A stretch of DNA of 32,083 nt from Candidatus Gastranaerophilales bacterium (GCA_944325905.1 CALVBY010000012.1:1-32083); one strand, 5' to 3'; shown: positions 23,227-32,019, counted from the first letter of the stretch. Notes: generated from the letters alone by a model not told the origin. Made by a program: numbers and translations.

Positions 23227-25053
23227 ATGTTGATTAAAAAAACAATAATAATAACTATGCTTATAATCCTGTCAACAACAGGGAAAGCTTATTCAGCTAA
23301 CGACATTTACACGCCTATTAAATTTTCACGTAACGAAGTTGTTTTTTCTGATTCATCATTGAATATAAATGCGATTGATCCAACGCCCCAAAACAATTCC
23401 ATCGGCAGTATTTTCCCAGGTGGCAGAGGTCCAAATCAACTTGTAATTTATACAAGCAAATTTGGAGATAGAACAAATACTAACGAATACGGTACAGAAG
23501 CAATCGTTCAAGGAAACACCGTAACGATGATAAGCGGGGCAAATTCTTTTATACCAATTGATGGAATCGTAATTAGCGGTCACGGTTCAGCTAAAGTTTG
23601 GATGAATCAAAATATAACAATAGGTACAAAGGTTTATATAGACAAAGAAAATAATACTATCAAAACATATACAACTTCTGAAAGCTATACTTTTGAAGCG
23701 GAAAATAAAATATCTGAAGCGAAGTCAATGATTGATTACTATAAAGGCCGCGTGCCAAATTATAATCCACAAACTTCAAATAACCACATCGCAGAAGCAC
23801 AAGAATATTTAAAAAAAGCTAAAAAAGATATTGATGATCAATCAAAAATAAAAAAATATACAAAACTTGCTGTTGAAGAAGCAGACGCAGCAATTATTGC
23901 CGTTTTACCATACATGCCGGAAGAATTAAAAGGAGTCTGGATCAGACCAACTGAAACTTCCGAGTTCCAGATTGTATCTACCCTTAATAAAATGAAAGAC
24001 ATGGGAATAGATAACGTTTTTTTAGAAACTTTTTATCACGGTAAAACAATTTTTCCAAGTCAGACAATGAAAAGTTATGGATTTATTTCACAAAATGAAC
24101 AATTTTCGTCATTTGACCCATTAAAAATTTGGATCAGAGAGGCTCATAAAAGAAATATTAAAGTCCATATTTGGTTTCAGTCTTTTTATGTTGGAAATAT
24201 TCCCCCAAGCAAAAACAGTCAAAGTATTCTGGCTGTCCATCCGGAGTGGGGTAACAAAACAAAATCAGATTACCTTAATAAAATGCCTACAAGTTCCAGA
24301 TCCGAACATAACGGGTATTTTTTAGATCCTGCAAATCCTAAGGTACAAGAATTTTTGATTAAGCTATTGACTGAAATTATTTGCGTATATAAACCAGACG
24401 GAATAAATCTAGATTACATAAGGTACCCCCAAGCTATCACCAAAAATGAATCCGGCAGTTGGGGATATACTGAATATGCAAGGAGTGACTTCAAAGATCT
24501 TTATGGCGTAGATCCTGTTAGTATCAAATATAGTGATGATAACTGGAAAGATTGGGAAAATTATCGCAGAGAGAAAATAACAAATTTTGTAGCTAAAGTA
24601 GGAACTCTTGGCAGATCTAATAAAGTTTACATAAGCACAGTAATATTCCCTGATGTTGAGGCTGCTTTAAACACAAAACAACAGGATTGGAGAACATGGT
24701 CTAAACGAGATTTTGTTGATGGATTTACCGCTTTATTTTTAACGTATGACCCTAAAATGCTTTCATCAATGATGAGTGATGTTATGAAAATAAAAAGCGG
24801 GAAGACAAACATATATGCAGGAATTTTCGTAACCTTCATGGGCGGTTCTAATGAGGATTTAGTTAGACAGATTCATGAAACAAGAAAACTTAAGGCTGAT
24901 GGCGTAATATTATTTGACTATGCGCATACAAAACCTGAACAATATTCAAAGACTCTATCTAATGGAGCCTTTAAACAAACAAAAAAAATTGAACCACAAC
25001 CTGAACCTAAAAAGAAAAAACGAGGTTTTTGGATTTTCGGCAAAAAGAAATAA
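23227..25053 (+). CDS. Exported GHL10-type (DUF187) glycosyl hydrolase-like protein
   Basis: The 608-residue protein has a signal peptide (MLIKKTIIITMLIILSTTG, cleaved near 25) and an N-terminal domain (about 40-155) whose GIVISGHGSAKVWM stretch resembles phosphodiester-glycosidase-like modules. A helical linker follows (about 160-235), then a GHL10/DUF187 TIM-barrel (about 240-585) beginning ELKGVWIRPTETSEFQI and including FLETFYHGKTIFPS, VHIWFQSFYVGN and PDGINLDYIRYPQ. The Asp/Glu residues there are the likely catalytic ones. The tail ends in a basic, aromatic KKKKRGFWIFGKKK. Such proteins are frequent in Cyanobacteria and act on cell-wall or surface glycans; the substrate is unknown. The ATG at 23227 lies one base after the TPR gene. 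Confidence 0.85.
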   Translation: MLIKKTIIITMLIILSTTGKAYSANDIYTPIKFSRNEVVFSDSSLNINAIDPTPQNNSIGSIFPGGRGPNQLVIYTSKFGDRTNTNEYGTEAIVQGNTVTMISGANSFIPIDGIVISGHGSAKVWMNQNITIGTKVYIDKENNTIKTYTTSESYTFEAENKISEAKSMIDYYKGRVPNYNPQTSNNHIAEAQEYLKKAKKDIDDQSKIKKYTKLAVEEADAAIIAVLPYMPEELKGVWIRPTETSEFQIVSTLNKMKDMGIDNVFLETFYHGKTIFPSQTMKSYGFISQNEQFSSFDPLKIWIREAHKRNIKVHIWFQSFYVGNIPPSKNSQSILAVHPEWGNKTKSDYLNKMPTSSRSEHNGYFLDPANPKVQEFLIKLLTEIICVYKPDGINLDYIRYPQAITKNESGSWGYTEYARSDFKDLYGVDPVSIKYSDDNWKDWENYRREKITNFVAKVGTLGRSNKVYISTVIFPDVEAALNTKQQDWRTWSKRDFVDGFTALFLTYDPKMLSSMMSDVMKIKSGKTNIYAGIFVTFMGGSNEDLVRQIHETRKLKADGVILFDYAHTKPEQYSKTLSNGAFKQTKKIEPQPEPKKKKRGFWIFGKKK

Positions 25054-25059
25054 TTTCTA

Positions 25060-25068
25060 TGATATAAT
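25060..25068 (+). promoter_or_regulatory. Predicted extended -10 promoter of comEC
   Basis: TGATATAAT is a perfect extended -10 element (TGn plus TATAAT). The start point near 25075 would leave a leader of about six bases before the comEC ATG, which has only GGA just ahead of it. Confidence 0.55.
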
Positions 25069-25080
25069 TGAATTGCTGGA

Positions 25081-27486
25081 ATGATTAGGGAATATATAAA
25101 TTCAACATTACAAAACAAAAATGCAGTAATGTTTATAACCTCTATTATGTTTATGACAGGGATACTGTCATATTTCAACAATTGCGAAATAACAGTATCT
25201 GCAATTCTTACTCTGGCTTTTATTATACTTATATTTCAAAGAAGATTATCAATAAAATATGCCCTTTTCTGGATTTTTATATTTTATTTCGGATTTTTTA
25301 ATTCATATTTTCGAGTTAAAAACACAGATGAATTATACAAAATGGCGCCGCTTGACGCACAAATAGAAGGTCAAATAGTTTCAATTCCCAATTTTACAGA
25401 TGAGAAGATTACGTTCTTCTTAAACGTAGATAAAATCGCCGACAAATCACTCACTTCCAAAACTTACGTCACCTTGTATAAAGAAAATACTGCTGATAAA
25501 AATATATCTTTAAATATAGGAGACTATGTAAATGTTGAAGGTAAAATAAGACGACCTTTCAAATCGGGAAATCCTTCTCAATTTGACTACAGCAAATATC
25601 TTCAAAACTTTAATGCATTTACAACAGTTTATGCGAATACACAAGACTGCAAAATAATCGATAAAGAGCTAACACCAAGATGGGAATTTTTGGCAAAATT
25701 AAACAATGTAAGAAATAACATTTTACAAACCCACGCTAAATATCTGCAATCCCCAAACCTTGAAATATTAGGTGGCGTTGTATTTGGCGACGACGCAGTT
25801 GCTCCACCTGATTACATAAAAACAAACTTTATTAATTCGGGACTTTTACATATTTTGGCCGCATCCGGTATGAACGTAGCTTTTATATTCGGATTTTGGT
25901 TTTTCATAATGCGTTTTTTCAAAATTCCTTACAAAATTAACATAATTGGCGGAATGATTATGGTTATACTTTATACTCTTATGACAGGTCTCGGCGCATC
26001 TGTATTGCGTGCAGCATTAATGCTTTTGTTTATACAGGTGGGAAAACTCATAGACAGAGATGCTCATAGTGTATCATTGTTGTCGTTTGTAGCCTTTTTA
26101 ATGTTATTGTATAATCCGGCTTATATAAATAATGTTGGATTTCAGCTATCGTTTATTGTAACATTTGGGCTTTTAACGACCGGAATGGTAGTATTTGAAA
26201 AATGTAAAGATATAAAACTACCTGAATGGATAAAAGGAGCAATTTTAATTCCTGTTATTGCTCAATTTTGGGTTGCGCCCATACAAATGTTCTACTTTAA
26301 CACATTTAGTACATATTCAGTCCTTGCTAATGTTATAACTGTTCCGTTTCTAAGCATTGTGAGTTTCGGTGGTTTTGTAAGCTCAATACTTGCAACGATA
26401 AAACCTATTGCAGATTTTGTTTGCAAATACTTTGATTTTGTAATCAATTACGCACTCAATGCCATTGTTATAATATCAAACTATTTTGCACACCTTCCTA
26501 ATTCAATATTGCAAACAACTCACCCGAACGTAGTTCAAATTATACTTTACTATTTCATAATTCTGCTAATAACTATCTTAATAAAAGCAGGTGTAAGTAA
26601 AAAACTCGTCATTTTAATAATCTCAGCAACAATGATACTTTTAATCTCCACAATAAATATCCCCAATCACAATCTTGAGATAATAACCTTTGACGTAGGC
26701 AATGCTGACGCATTTCTAATAAAAACACCGCAAAACAAATACTTTATTATAGACACAGCTAAAATGAGTTATAAAAGCAGCTCTTCGACAGCAAAACTTG
26801 TCATTGCAAAATATTTAAAAGACAGAGGCATCAAAAATATTGAAGGGATGATTTTAACCCATTTTGATTTGGACCACGCAGGAGGCGCAACTGATTTAAT
26901 CAACGAATTAAAGATAAAAAATATTTATGTAAATTCATTCAAAAGAGATACATTCACCGCAAACAAGATATTTAACTCAATTGATAACGCAAAAATCCCA
27001 ACACAACTGGCGATCAATAATGCAACTATCTACAATGAAGCTAATTTTCAATTAAAAACTTACATTGCAAATATACCGAATGACGATAATGAAAATTCTA
27101 TAATCACACTTTTAAGTTATTCAGATTTTGATATGCTTTTTACAGGTGATGCAGGTATCATAGCTTTTGACAAAATAAAAAAGGATGTACCGACTAATAT
27201 TGAAGTTTTAAAAGTAGGACACCACGGTGGTAAAAATGTTGTTAATAAAGAAATGCTTGACAAACTGCAAAATAAAATTTCTATAATTTCAACAGGTCCA
27301 AATAATTTTGGGCACCCAAACAGAACCACCCTAGATATCCTTAAGCACACCGAAATTTATCGGACAGATTTAAACAATTCAATAAAAATAGCCTCTGATG
27401 GTAAACTTTATAAAATATATACTTACAATTCACAAACCAGAAAATATCAACAAACTGACGAAAAAGAAGCTTTAAAAAATAACTAA
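25081..27486 (+). CDS. comEC: DNA internalization competence protein ComEC/Rec2
   Basis: The 801-residue protein has the full ComEC layout: N-terminal membrane helices plus a DUF4131 OB-like domain (about 1-200, with YKMAPLDAQIEGQIVSIP and RPFKSGNPSQFDYSKYL), the Competence membrane domain (about 230-520, with GLLHILAASGMNVAFIFGFW and LGASVLRAALMLLF) and a C-terminal metallo-beta-lactamase domain (about 535-785, with LTHFDLDHAGGATDL, FTGDAG and VGHHGGKNV). In transformable bacteria it forms the inner-membrane channel for single-stranded DNA. Natural competence would also need ComEA and a type IV pilus, not seen here. It follows the GHL10 gene by 27 bases and converges on rmuC with a 4-base overlap. 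Confidence 0.95.
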   Translation: MIREYINSTLQNKNAVMFITSIMFMTGILSYFNNCEITVSAILTLAFIILIFQRRLSIKYALFWIFIFYFGFFNSYFRVKNTDELYKMAPLDAQIEGQIVSIPNFTDEKITFFLNVDKIADKSLTSKTYVTLYKENTADKNISLNIGDYVNVEGKIRRPFKSGNPSQFDYSKYLQNFNAFTTVYANTQDCKIIDKELTPRWEFLAKLNNVRNNILQTHAKYLQSPNLEILGGVVFGDDAVAPPDYIKTNFINSGLLHILAASGMNVAFIFGFWFFIMRFFKIPYKINIIGGMIMVILYTLMTGLGASVLRAALMLLFIQVGKLIDRDAHSVSLLSFVAFLMLLYNPAYINNVGFQLSFIVTFGLLTTGMVVFEKCKDIKLPEWIKGAILIPVIAQFWVAPIQMFYFNTFSTYSVLANVITVPFLSIVSFGGFVSSILATIKPIADFVCKYFDFVINYALNAIVIISNYFAHLPNSILQTTHPNVVQIILYYFIILLITILIKAGVSKKLVILIISATMILLISTINIPNHNLEIITFDVGNADAFLIKTPQNKYFIIDTAKMSYKSSSSTAKLVIAKYLKDRGIKNIEGMILTHFDLDHAGGATDLINELKIKNIYVNSFKRDTFTANKIFNSIDNAKIPTQLAINNATIYNEANFQLKTYIANIPNDDNENSIITLLSYSDFDMLFTGDAGIIAFDKIKKDVPTNIEVLKVGHHGGKNVVNKEMLDKLQNKISIISTGPNNFGHPNRTTLDILKHTEIYRTDLNNSIKIASDGKLYKIYTYNSQTRKYQQTDEKEALKNN

Positions 27487-28520
27487 TCTATGTTTTCGGG
27501 AACTTCAGGCATATTTTTTGTTCCCTTAACGCCAAGTTCTTCTATTCTAGTCAATTGATTTATAATATTATCACGCCCTTGTAACCGGGTCATTGCCGAA
27601 TTAAAAGCAGTTTTAATTTTGTTCATATCACCTAATAAATCAGCAAATTTGTCAATCATTTTTGTACAAATTCTTGATATTTCCATTGCGTTTTTATTTT
27701 GCCTGTCAACCATGTGGAAAGAATTTATAATTTTCAAAGCAGCAAGCAATGTTGAAGGCGATACAGGCATAACTTTATTTTTCCATGCATAATCCCACAA
27801 AGAGCAATCGTTACAAAACAGCATAGCGTAGCAGCTTTCAATCGGAATGAACATCAAAACATAATCCGGAGATTTTTCATCGGCTGAATAATCACGTTTT
27901 GCAAGACCTGCAATATGGGATTTGGTTGAATCAATGAATTGTTTTAAATGAACCTCTTTTTCATACTCATTGTCAGAATTCACATATCCTTCCCAAGACG
28001 CAAATGAAGTTTTTGAATCTATATAAATACATCTGTCATCCGGTAAGAATACAGTAGCGTCAGGCCTTCCTTCAGAGCTTCCGGCTTGAATTTTATATTC
28101 TTCATCTTTTCTTAATCCTGATGCCTCAAGCACTCTTTCGAGAACAATTTCGCCCCACTTGCCTGAGGTTCTGTTGTCAGATTTCATAACATTTATAAGA
28201 GCATTTGCATCAAGTGAAATTTTATTTCCTGTTTCGAGAAAATTTTTAATATTCATATCAAAAATAGTAAAATTTTCTTTTTCTTGTTTAAAATTTTCCT
28301 CAGTACGTTTTTCAAAATCCTCAATGCGTTCTTTGAAAAGCTTGAAAAATTCATCTAAACGTTCACGATTTTGCACTGAAAATTCCGCAGAATTTTCTTT
28401 AAAAATCCTATTTGCCAGATTTTCAAAATTGGCTTGATTATTCTTTTGTGCAAAATAAAAAGGTACAAAAACACATATCGCACCTAAAATAAATCCCCCG
28501 ATAAATATAAGTATTTCCAT
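27483..28520 (-). CDS. rmuC: DNA recombination protein RmuC family
   Basis: The 345-residue protein has an N-terminal membrane helix (MEILIFIGGFILGAICVFV), a coiled-coil segment (about 30-95) and the RmuC nuclease-like domain (about 100-330). Typical stretches are NRTSGKWGEIVLERVLEASGL, GRPDATVFLPDDRCIYIDSK with the PD-(D/E)xK-like Asp and Lys, FIPIESCYAMLF and VMPVSPSTLLAAL. RmuC limits inversions between repeats in E. coli. The frame opens at 28565, but ATG 28520 has AAGGAG upstream and begins with the anchor helix. A TGGTATAAT extended -10 lies just upstream. Its stop overlaps the comEC stop by four bases on the opposite strand. Confidence 0.94.
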   Translation of the reverse strand: MEILIFIGGFILGAICVFVPFYFAQKNNQANFENLANRIFKENSAEFSVQNRERLDEFFKLFKERIEDFEKRTEENFKQEKENFTIFDMNIKNFLETGNKISLDANALINVMKSDNRTSGKWGEIVLERVLEASGLRKDEEYKIQAGSSEGRPDATVFLPDDRCIYIDSKTSFASWEGYVNSDNEYEKEVHLKQFIDSTKSHIAGLAKRDYSADEKSPDYVLMFIPIESCYAMLFCNDCSLWDYAWKNKVMPVSPSTLLAALKIINSFHMVDRQNKNAMEISRICTKMIDKFADLLGDMNKIKTAFNSAMTRLQGRDNIINQLTRIEELGVKGTKNMPEVPENID

Positions 28521-28539
28521 TGCTTTCTCCTTGTCAAGA

Positions 28540-28548
28540 ATTATACCA
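28540..28548 (-). promoter_or_regulatory. Predicted extended -10 promoter of rmuC
   Basis: The minus strand reads TGGTATAAT (TGn plus perfect TATAAT). The start point near 28533 gives a 13-base leader containing AAGGAG, the rmuC ribosome binding site. Confidence 0.65.
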
Positions 28549-28596
28549 CAATCGTTGTACATCAAAAAATGTAATAAAAAATTATTTACAAAAAAT

Positions 28597-28705
28597 CAAC
28601 CATGCCGCAAATCATGGTCTAGAGCATGGTTGAGACAATTTATCAATCCAAAGATGTACGCCAATTTCTCAAACTGCCATGACTACAATATCAATCAGGT
28701 CATGG
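28597..28705 (+). promoter_or_regulatory. Leader with alternative CATGG hairpins upstream of the response regulator
   Basis: CAACCATGC (28597-28605) can pair with GCATGGTTG (28624-28632), or its core ACCATG with CATGGT at 28613-28618; the two pairings exclude each other. CCATGAC (28677-28683) pairs with GTCATGG (28699-28705). This could be an attenuator-like RNA leader or a set of protein-binding half-sites for autoregulation. No clear promoter upstream of it was found, so its transcription is uncertain. Confidence 0.4.
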
Positions 28706-28778
28706 ATGAAGGAACCCCTCTAAAAATAGTAGTATATAGAGTGTAGATAAGGTTACTTAAAAAACAAGGGGAGATAAA

Positions 28779-29477
28779 ATGAGAGAGTTTAGAGGTAAGT
28801 TAAGGATTCTGTTAATTGATGACAATGCTGACCATTTAAGAGGTGTAAAAGAACTAATAACACTTGAAAGCAATTATGATGTTGTCGGAGCAACTACAAG
28901 TGCAAATATTGGTATCAATCTTATTAAAAAATACCATCCGGATATTGTTTTAATGGATATTAATATGCCGGAAAAAGATGGCTTGCAAGCGATTCAGGAT
29001 ATCGAAAAGCTTAACCTCAACACAAGAGTTATAGCATTAAGCGGATATGATGATGCTGACCTGATCTTTAGAGCAATGAAGCTAGGCGCAAAAGGTTATA
29101 TTCTTAAAACCATGGCCTCTGCTCAATTGATATATGCTATAGATGAAGTTGCTGCAGGTAAGATTTATCTTCCGTCCGCTCTATCTTCAAGATTCTTTGA
29201 CTATTTCCAACGTTCATTCAAGGAAGAATCAAACTCTGCAGATGCAGAAAACTTGTTAACTTACTTAACTGCGCGCGAAGAGGAAGTTTTGGATTTATTA
29301 ACCCAAGGAAATAACTACAAGGGTATTGCAGGAAAACTATTTATATCAGAAACTACAGTAAAGACCCACGTTAACAATATTTTCCAAAAACTTCAAGTTA
29401 ATGACAGAACTCAAGCAGTTTTATACGCACTAAATAATGGCTTTGCAAACAAAAGAAGAGCTAAATTAGCCGTATAA
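28779..29477 (+). CDS. LuxR/NarL-family response regulator
   Basis: The 232-residue protein has a receiver domain (about 8-125) and a LuxR-type helix-turn-helix (about 163-225). Receiver residues are intact: Asp14 and Asp15, the phosphoacceptor Asp60 in LMDINMPE, Ser88 in ALSGYDD and Lys110 in GYILK. The output domain shows LTAREEEVLDLLTQGNNYKG and TVKTHVNNIFQKLQVNDR, as in NarL/FixJ. AAGGGGAG precedes the ATG. The gene is followed by a 12-bp hairpin and then by a histidine kinase gene 67 bases downstream, so the two form a likely two-component pair. Targets are unknown; the hairpin-rich leader upstream is one candidate for autoregulation. Confidence 0.95.
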   Translation: MREFRGKLRILLIDDNADHLRGVKELITLESNYDVVGATTSANIGINLIKKYHPDIVLMDINMPEKDGLQAIQDIEKLNLNTRVIALSGYDDADLIFRAMKLGAKGYILKTMASAQLIYAIDEVAAGKIYLPSALSSRFFDYFQRSFKEESNSADAENLLTYLTAREEEVLDLLTQGNNYKGIAGKLFISETTVKTHVNNIFQKLQVNDRTQAVLYALNNGFANKRRAKLAV

Positions 29478-29498
29478 AAAACAGATACAAATTTGGGA

Positions 29499-29527
29499 TT
29501 AAGGTTCAGCTATTGGCTGAACCTTAA
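29499..29527 (+). terminator. Intercistronic 12-bp hairpin
   Basis: TTAAGGTTCAGC (29499-29510) pairs perfectly with GCTGAACCTTAA (29516-29527) around loop TATTG. Only a weak T-run (CTTT) follows, so it may be a partial terminator or an mRNA-stabilising hairpin that keeps the kinase level below that of the response regulator. Confidence 0.6.
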
Positions 29528-29544
29528 CTTTAAGAAAGGAATTG

Positions 29545-30207
29545 ATGGACAACATTGAATTGATAAAATCACAAACCAGATGCGTATCACACGAGATTAG
29601 GAACCATATTTCCATCTGTGAAATGTACACTGAAATAATTAAAAAGCGTCTTGAAAAAGACGGATACAAAAATGAATCCGTCGACAACGCAGTTGAATGT
29701 ATCAAAAAATCATTGAAAATAATTGGAACTTCACTACTAGATCTCAAGTCCATAAATAACTTTACAATGCAAAATTGTGATTTTAAATCACTAGTAGAAG
29801 AAGGAGCTCAACTTGGACAAGCCTACATACAAGGCAAAAATATAAAAATCAACTGTATAGTAAAAAACACAGCTACCATATATGTAGACGACAATAAGTT
29901 ACTTGCCTGTATGGTAAATATAATAAAAAATGGAATTGAAGCAATCTCTATAAAGGGTGAAATAAACGTAATAGGCGAAGTTAAAAATAACCTTGCTAGT
30001 ATAAAAATTTCTAATAACGGAAAGTCAATCTCAAAAGAAAAACAAAAAATTATATTTAATGAAGGATTTACAACAAAACCAACCGGAAGCGGGCTCGGAT
30101 TACACATTTGTAAGAACAATCTAGAAGCACAAAAAGCTGAACTTAAACTTAATAAGTCAACCAGCAAACAGACCGAATTTGAAATTCTTATACCTATAGT
30201 AATTTGA
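29545..30207 (+). CDS. Minimal soluble sensor histidine kinase
   Basis: The 220-residue protein consists almost only of a kinase core. The H-box CVSHEIRNHIS places the phosphorylated His16 at the very N-terminus. A dimerisation helix region follows (about 10-80), then the HATPase_c domain (about 100-220) with N-box NIIKNGIEAI, a G1-like ISNNGKSI and G2 FTTKPTGSGLGLHICK. There is no membrane helix and no sensor domain, so input must come from a partner or from the short N-terminus. The ATG at 29545 has AAAGGA at good spacing; a TTG three bases earlier is less likely. It follows the response regulator gene and precedes a small exported protein and an ion transporter. Confidence 0.93.
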   Translation: MDNIELIKSQTRCVSHEIRNHISICEMYTEIIKKRLEKDGYKNESVDNAVECIKKSLKIIGTSLLDLKSINNFTMQNCDFKSLVEEGAQLGQAYIQGKNIKINCIVKNTATIYVDDNKLLACMVNIIKNGIEAISIKGEINVIGEVKNNLASIKISNNGKSISKEKQKIIFNEGFTTKPTGSGLGLHICKNNLEAQKAELKLNKSTSKQTEFEILIPIVI

Positions 30208-30243
30208 AATTTATAAATGTTTATAATAGAATTACTACGGATT

Positions 30244-30588
30244 ATGAGAAAAGCATTAGTTGTTATAACAGTAGCATTTGTTTTTTTGTGCGGAATTATA
30301 GGTAAAAACTCCGTCGACAAACCTTTATTCACAAAAACAACAACTTGTATTGAAAATATTGAACAACATGCTTATCAAACAACAAACAATACAGATAGTA
30401 ATTATTTTATCAGCAATAACATTTCAAGTTCCCTTAAATATGCACTTAATTGGCAAAATCAGGGAACTTTTAGTAATAATATTTTTAACATAAATGACTT
30501 TTTTATAAAATCCGAAAAAACTCTGAAAAAATATGTCAATTCAAAAGAATATCTTCTTGCGATTTCACTATTTCCAAGAGCCCCTTAG
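30244..30588 (+). CDS. Small exported or membrane-anchored unrecognised protein
   Basis: I do not recognise this family. From ATG 30244 the product has 114 residues; an ATG at 30217 would add nine. MRKALVVITVAFVFLCGIIG is a signal peptide or membrane anchor. The rest is polar and rich in Asn, Thr and Ser with little charge until a Lys-rich KSEKTLKKYVNSKEYLL near the C-terminus. A TATAAT hexamer at 30222-30227 would start a transcript near 30234, just ahead of ATG 30244, which favours the shorter form. It lies between the histidine kinase and the transporter; a sensory accessory role for the sensorless kinase is a guess only. Confidence 0.6.
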   Translation: MRKALVVITVAFVFLCGIIGKNSVDKPLFTKTTTCIENIEQHAYQTTNNTDSNYFISNNISSSLKYALNWQNQGTFSNNIFNINDFFIKSEKTLKKYVNSKEYLLAISLFPRAP

Positions 30589-30605
30589 ATTAACTCATGT
30601 ATTTT

Positions 30606-30634
30606 TTGCAACAGATTACAGTAATTTATTTTAT
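30606..30634 (+). promoter_or_regulatory. Possible promoter of the transporter gene
   Basis: TTGCAA (30606-30611), a 17-base spacer and TTTTAT (30629-30634) form a moderate sigma70-type match. The leader would contain the strong AAGGAGAG ribosome binding site of the transporter gene. Confidence 0.35.
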
Positions 30635-30655
30635 AGATAAAAAGGAGAGATTAAA

Positions 30656-31981
30656 ATGGAATTTTTACATGCACTTGTAAATGCACATTCCGTAGCAATC
30701 GCAGCCACAATTCTTATTATTGCATATGTATTTATTGCAACAGAGAAAATTCCAAAGGTTACAATTGCTCTAATCGGTGGTGCTTTAACAATCTTTTTAG
30801 GTCTTGTTGGAGCAGACAAGACAACGGGAGAAACTTTAAACCCTAATTATTTTATTAACTTTGTTGACTTCGGTGTAATATTTTTACTTGTATCTATGAT
30901 GATTATAGTAAACATAGCAACACGAAGCGGTATGTTCAACTGGATAGCTAATGAACTTTTAAAAATGACAAAAGGGCATCCGATTTCAGTATTATTTGCA
31001 CTTGGCTTATTCACAGCCATAACTTCAGCATTCTTGGATAACGTAACAACGGTTATCTTAATTATGCCTATAACATTTGTCATTGCAGAGCAATTGGGAA
31101 TCAATCCGGTTCCTTTCTTGATAACTGAAATTTTTGCTTCAAATATCGGCGGAACAGCAACATTAATAGGTGACCCTCCAAACATCATTATCGGAAGCGC
31201 TGCAGGCTTGTCATTTATGGATTTTATCAAGGAATTAACACCTATAGTTGCGATTATATTACTTGCTGTTCTTATAGTTCTGACATTTATATTCAGAAAA
31301 CACATGCAAACAACACCTGAAAAAATGGAAACAATCGCAAAACTTGACAATTCCAAAACAATAACCGATTTTCCTTTAATGATAAGAAGCTCAATTGTTT
31401 TAGGACTTGTTATTATCGGTTTCGTTCTTCATGACGTAACACACATCCCGGCTTATTTGACCGCCATGATGGGTGCAAGTGTACTTTTACTGTTTGAAAA
31501 ACCTACAAATATACTCAAAGATGTTGAATGGAACACTATATTCTTTTTCATCGGATTATTTATCATAATCGGAGGACTTGAAGCTTCTGGTGGTATTGCA
31601 TTGATGGCTAAATGGATTTTAAATGTAACAAACGGATCCGAACAAGCCACAGCAATGCTTATACTTTGGGCATCAGGGTTCATTTCCGGTATAATTGATA
31701 ATATTCCGTACACGGCAACAATGGCACCAATGATTATGGAAATTCAAAAAGTAATGGGCGCTGACTATACATACCCATTATGGTGGTGCTTATCTCTTGG
31801 AGCTTGCTTGGGCGGTAATATGACTATCATAGGTGCTGCCGCAAACGTAATTGTATCTGAAGCTTCAGCACATAAAGGACACCCGATAACCTTTATGAGC
31901 TTTTTGAAATATGGTATGACAACAATGCTTATTTCACTGGTTTTAAGTACAATTTACATCTATGTAAGGTTCTTACATTAA
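30656..31981 (+). CDS. ArsB/NhaD-superfamily ion transporter
   Basis: The 441-residue protein has about 11-12 membrane helices and belongs to the ion transporter superfamily that includes ArsB, NhaD and the pink-eyed-dilution P protein. The signature NIGGTATLIGDPPNIIIGSAAGLSF near residues 163-187 and the second-repeat counterpart SGIIDNIPYTATMAPMI plus GGNMTIIGAAANVIVSE near 340-405 are clear; both inverted-repeat halves carry the substrate-site Asn, Thr and Asp. Possible substrates are sodium/protons, arsenite or carboxylates; no ars genes adjoin. AAAAGGAGAG precedes the ATG. A strong terminator follows directly. Its position next to the two-component genes suggests, but does not prove, that they control it. 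Confidence 0.9.
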   Translation: MEFLHALVNAHSVAIAATILIIAYVFIATEKIPKVTIALIGGALTIFLGLVGADKTTGETLNPNYFINFVDFGVIFLLVSMMIIVNIATRSGMFNWIANELLKMTKGHPISVLFALGLFTAITSAFLDNVTTVILIMPITFVIAEQLGINPVPFLITEIFASNIGGTATLIGDPPNIIIGSAAGLSFMDFIKELTPIVAIILLAVLIVLTFIFRKHMQTTPEKMETIAKLDNSKTITDFPLMIRSSIVLGLVIIGFVLHDVTHIPAYLTAMMGASVLLLFEKPTNILKDVEWNTIFFFIGLFIIIGGLEASGGIALMAKWILNVTNGSEQATAMLILWASGFISGIIDNIPYTATMAPMIMEIQKVMGADYTYPLWWCLSLGACLGGNMTIIGAAANVIVSEASAHKGHPITFMSFLKYGMTTMLISLVLSTIYIYVRFLH

Positions 31982-31986
31982 AAAAA

Positions 31987-32015
31987 ATACCGCTCTTTTG
32001 AGCGGTATTTTTTTA
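31987..32015 (+). terminator. Intrinsic terminator of the transporter gene
   Basis: ATACCGCTC (31987-31995), loop TTTT and GAGCGGTAT (32000-32008) are followed by a run of seven Ts. An A-run precedes the stem, so it can also act on the opposite strand. Confidence 0.9.
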
Positions 32016-32019
32016 TTTA

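Noticed and set aside
28531-28746. 71-codon plus-strand frame upstream of the response regulator
   Set aside because: It covers the rmuC promoter and the CATGG hairpins and lacks a ribosome binding site; it is most likely noncoding.
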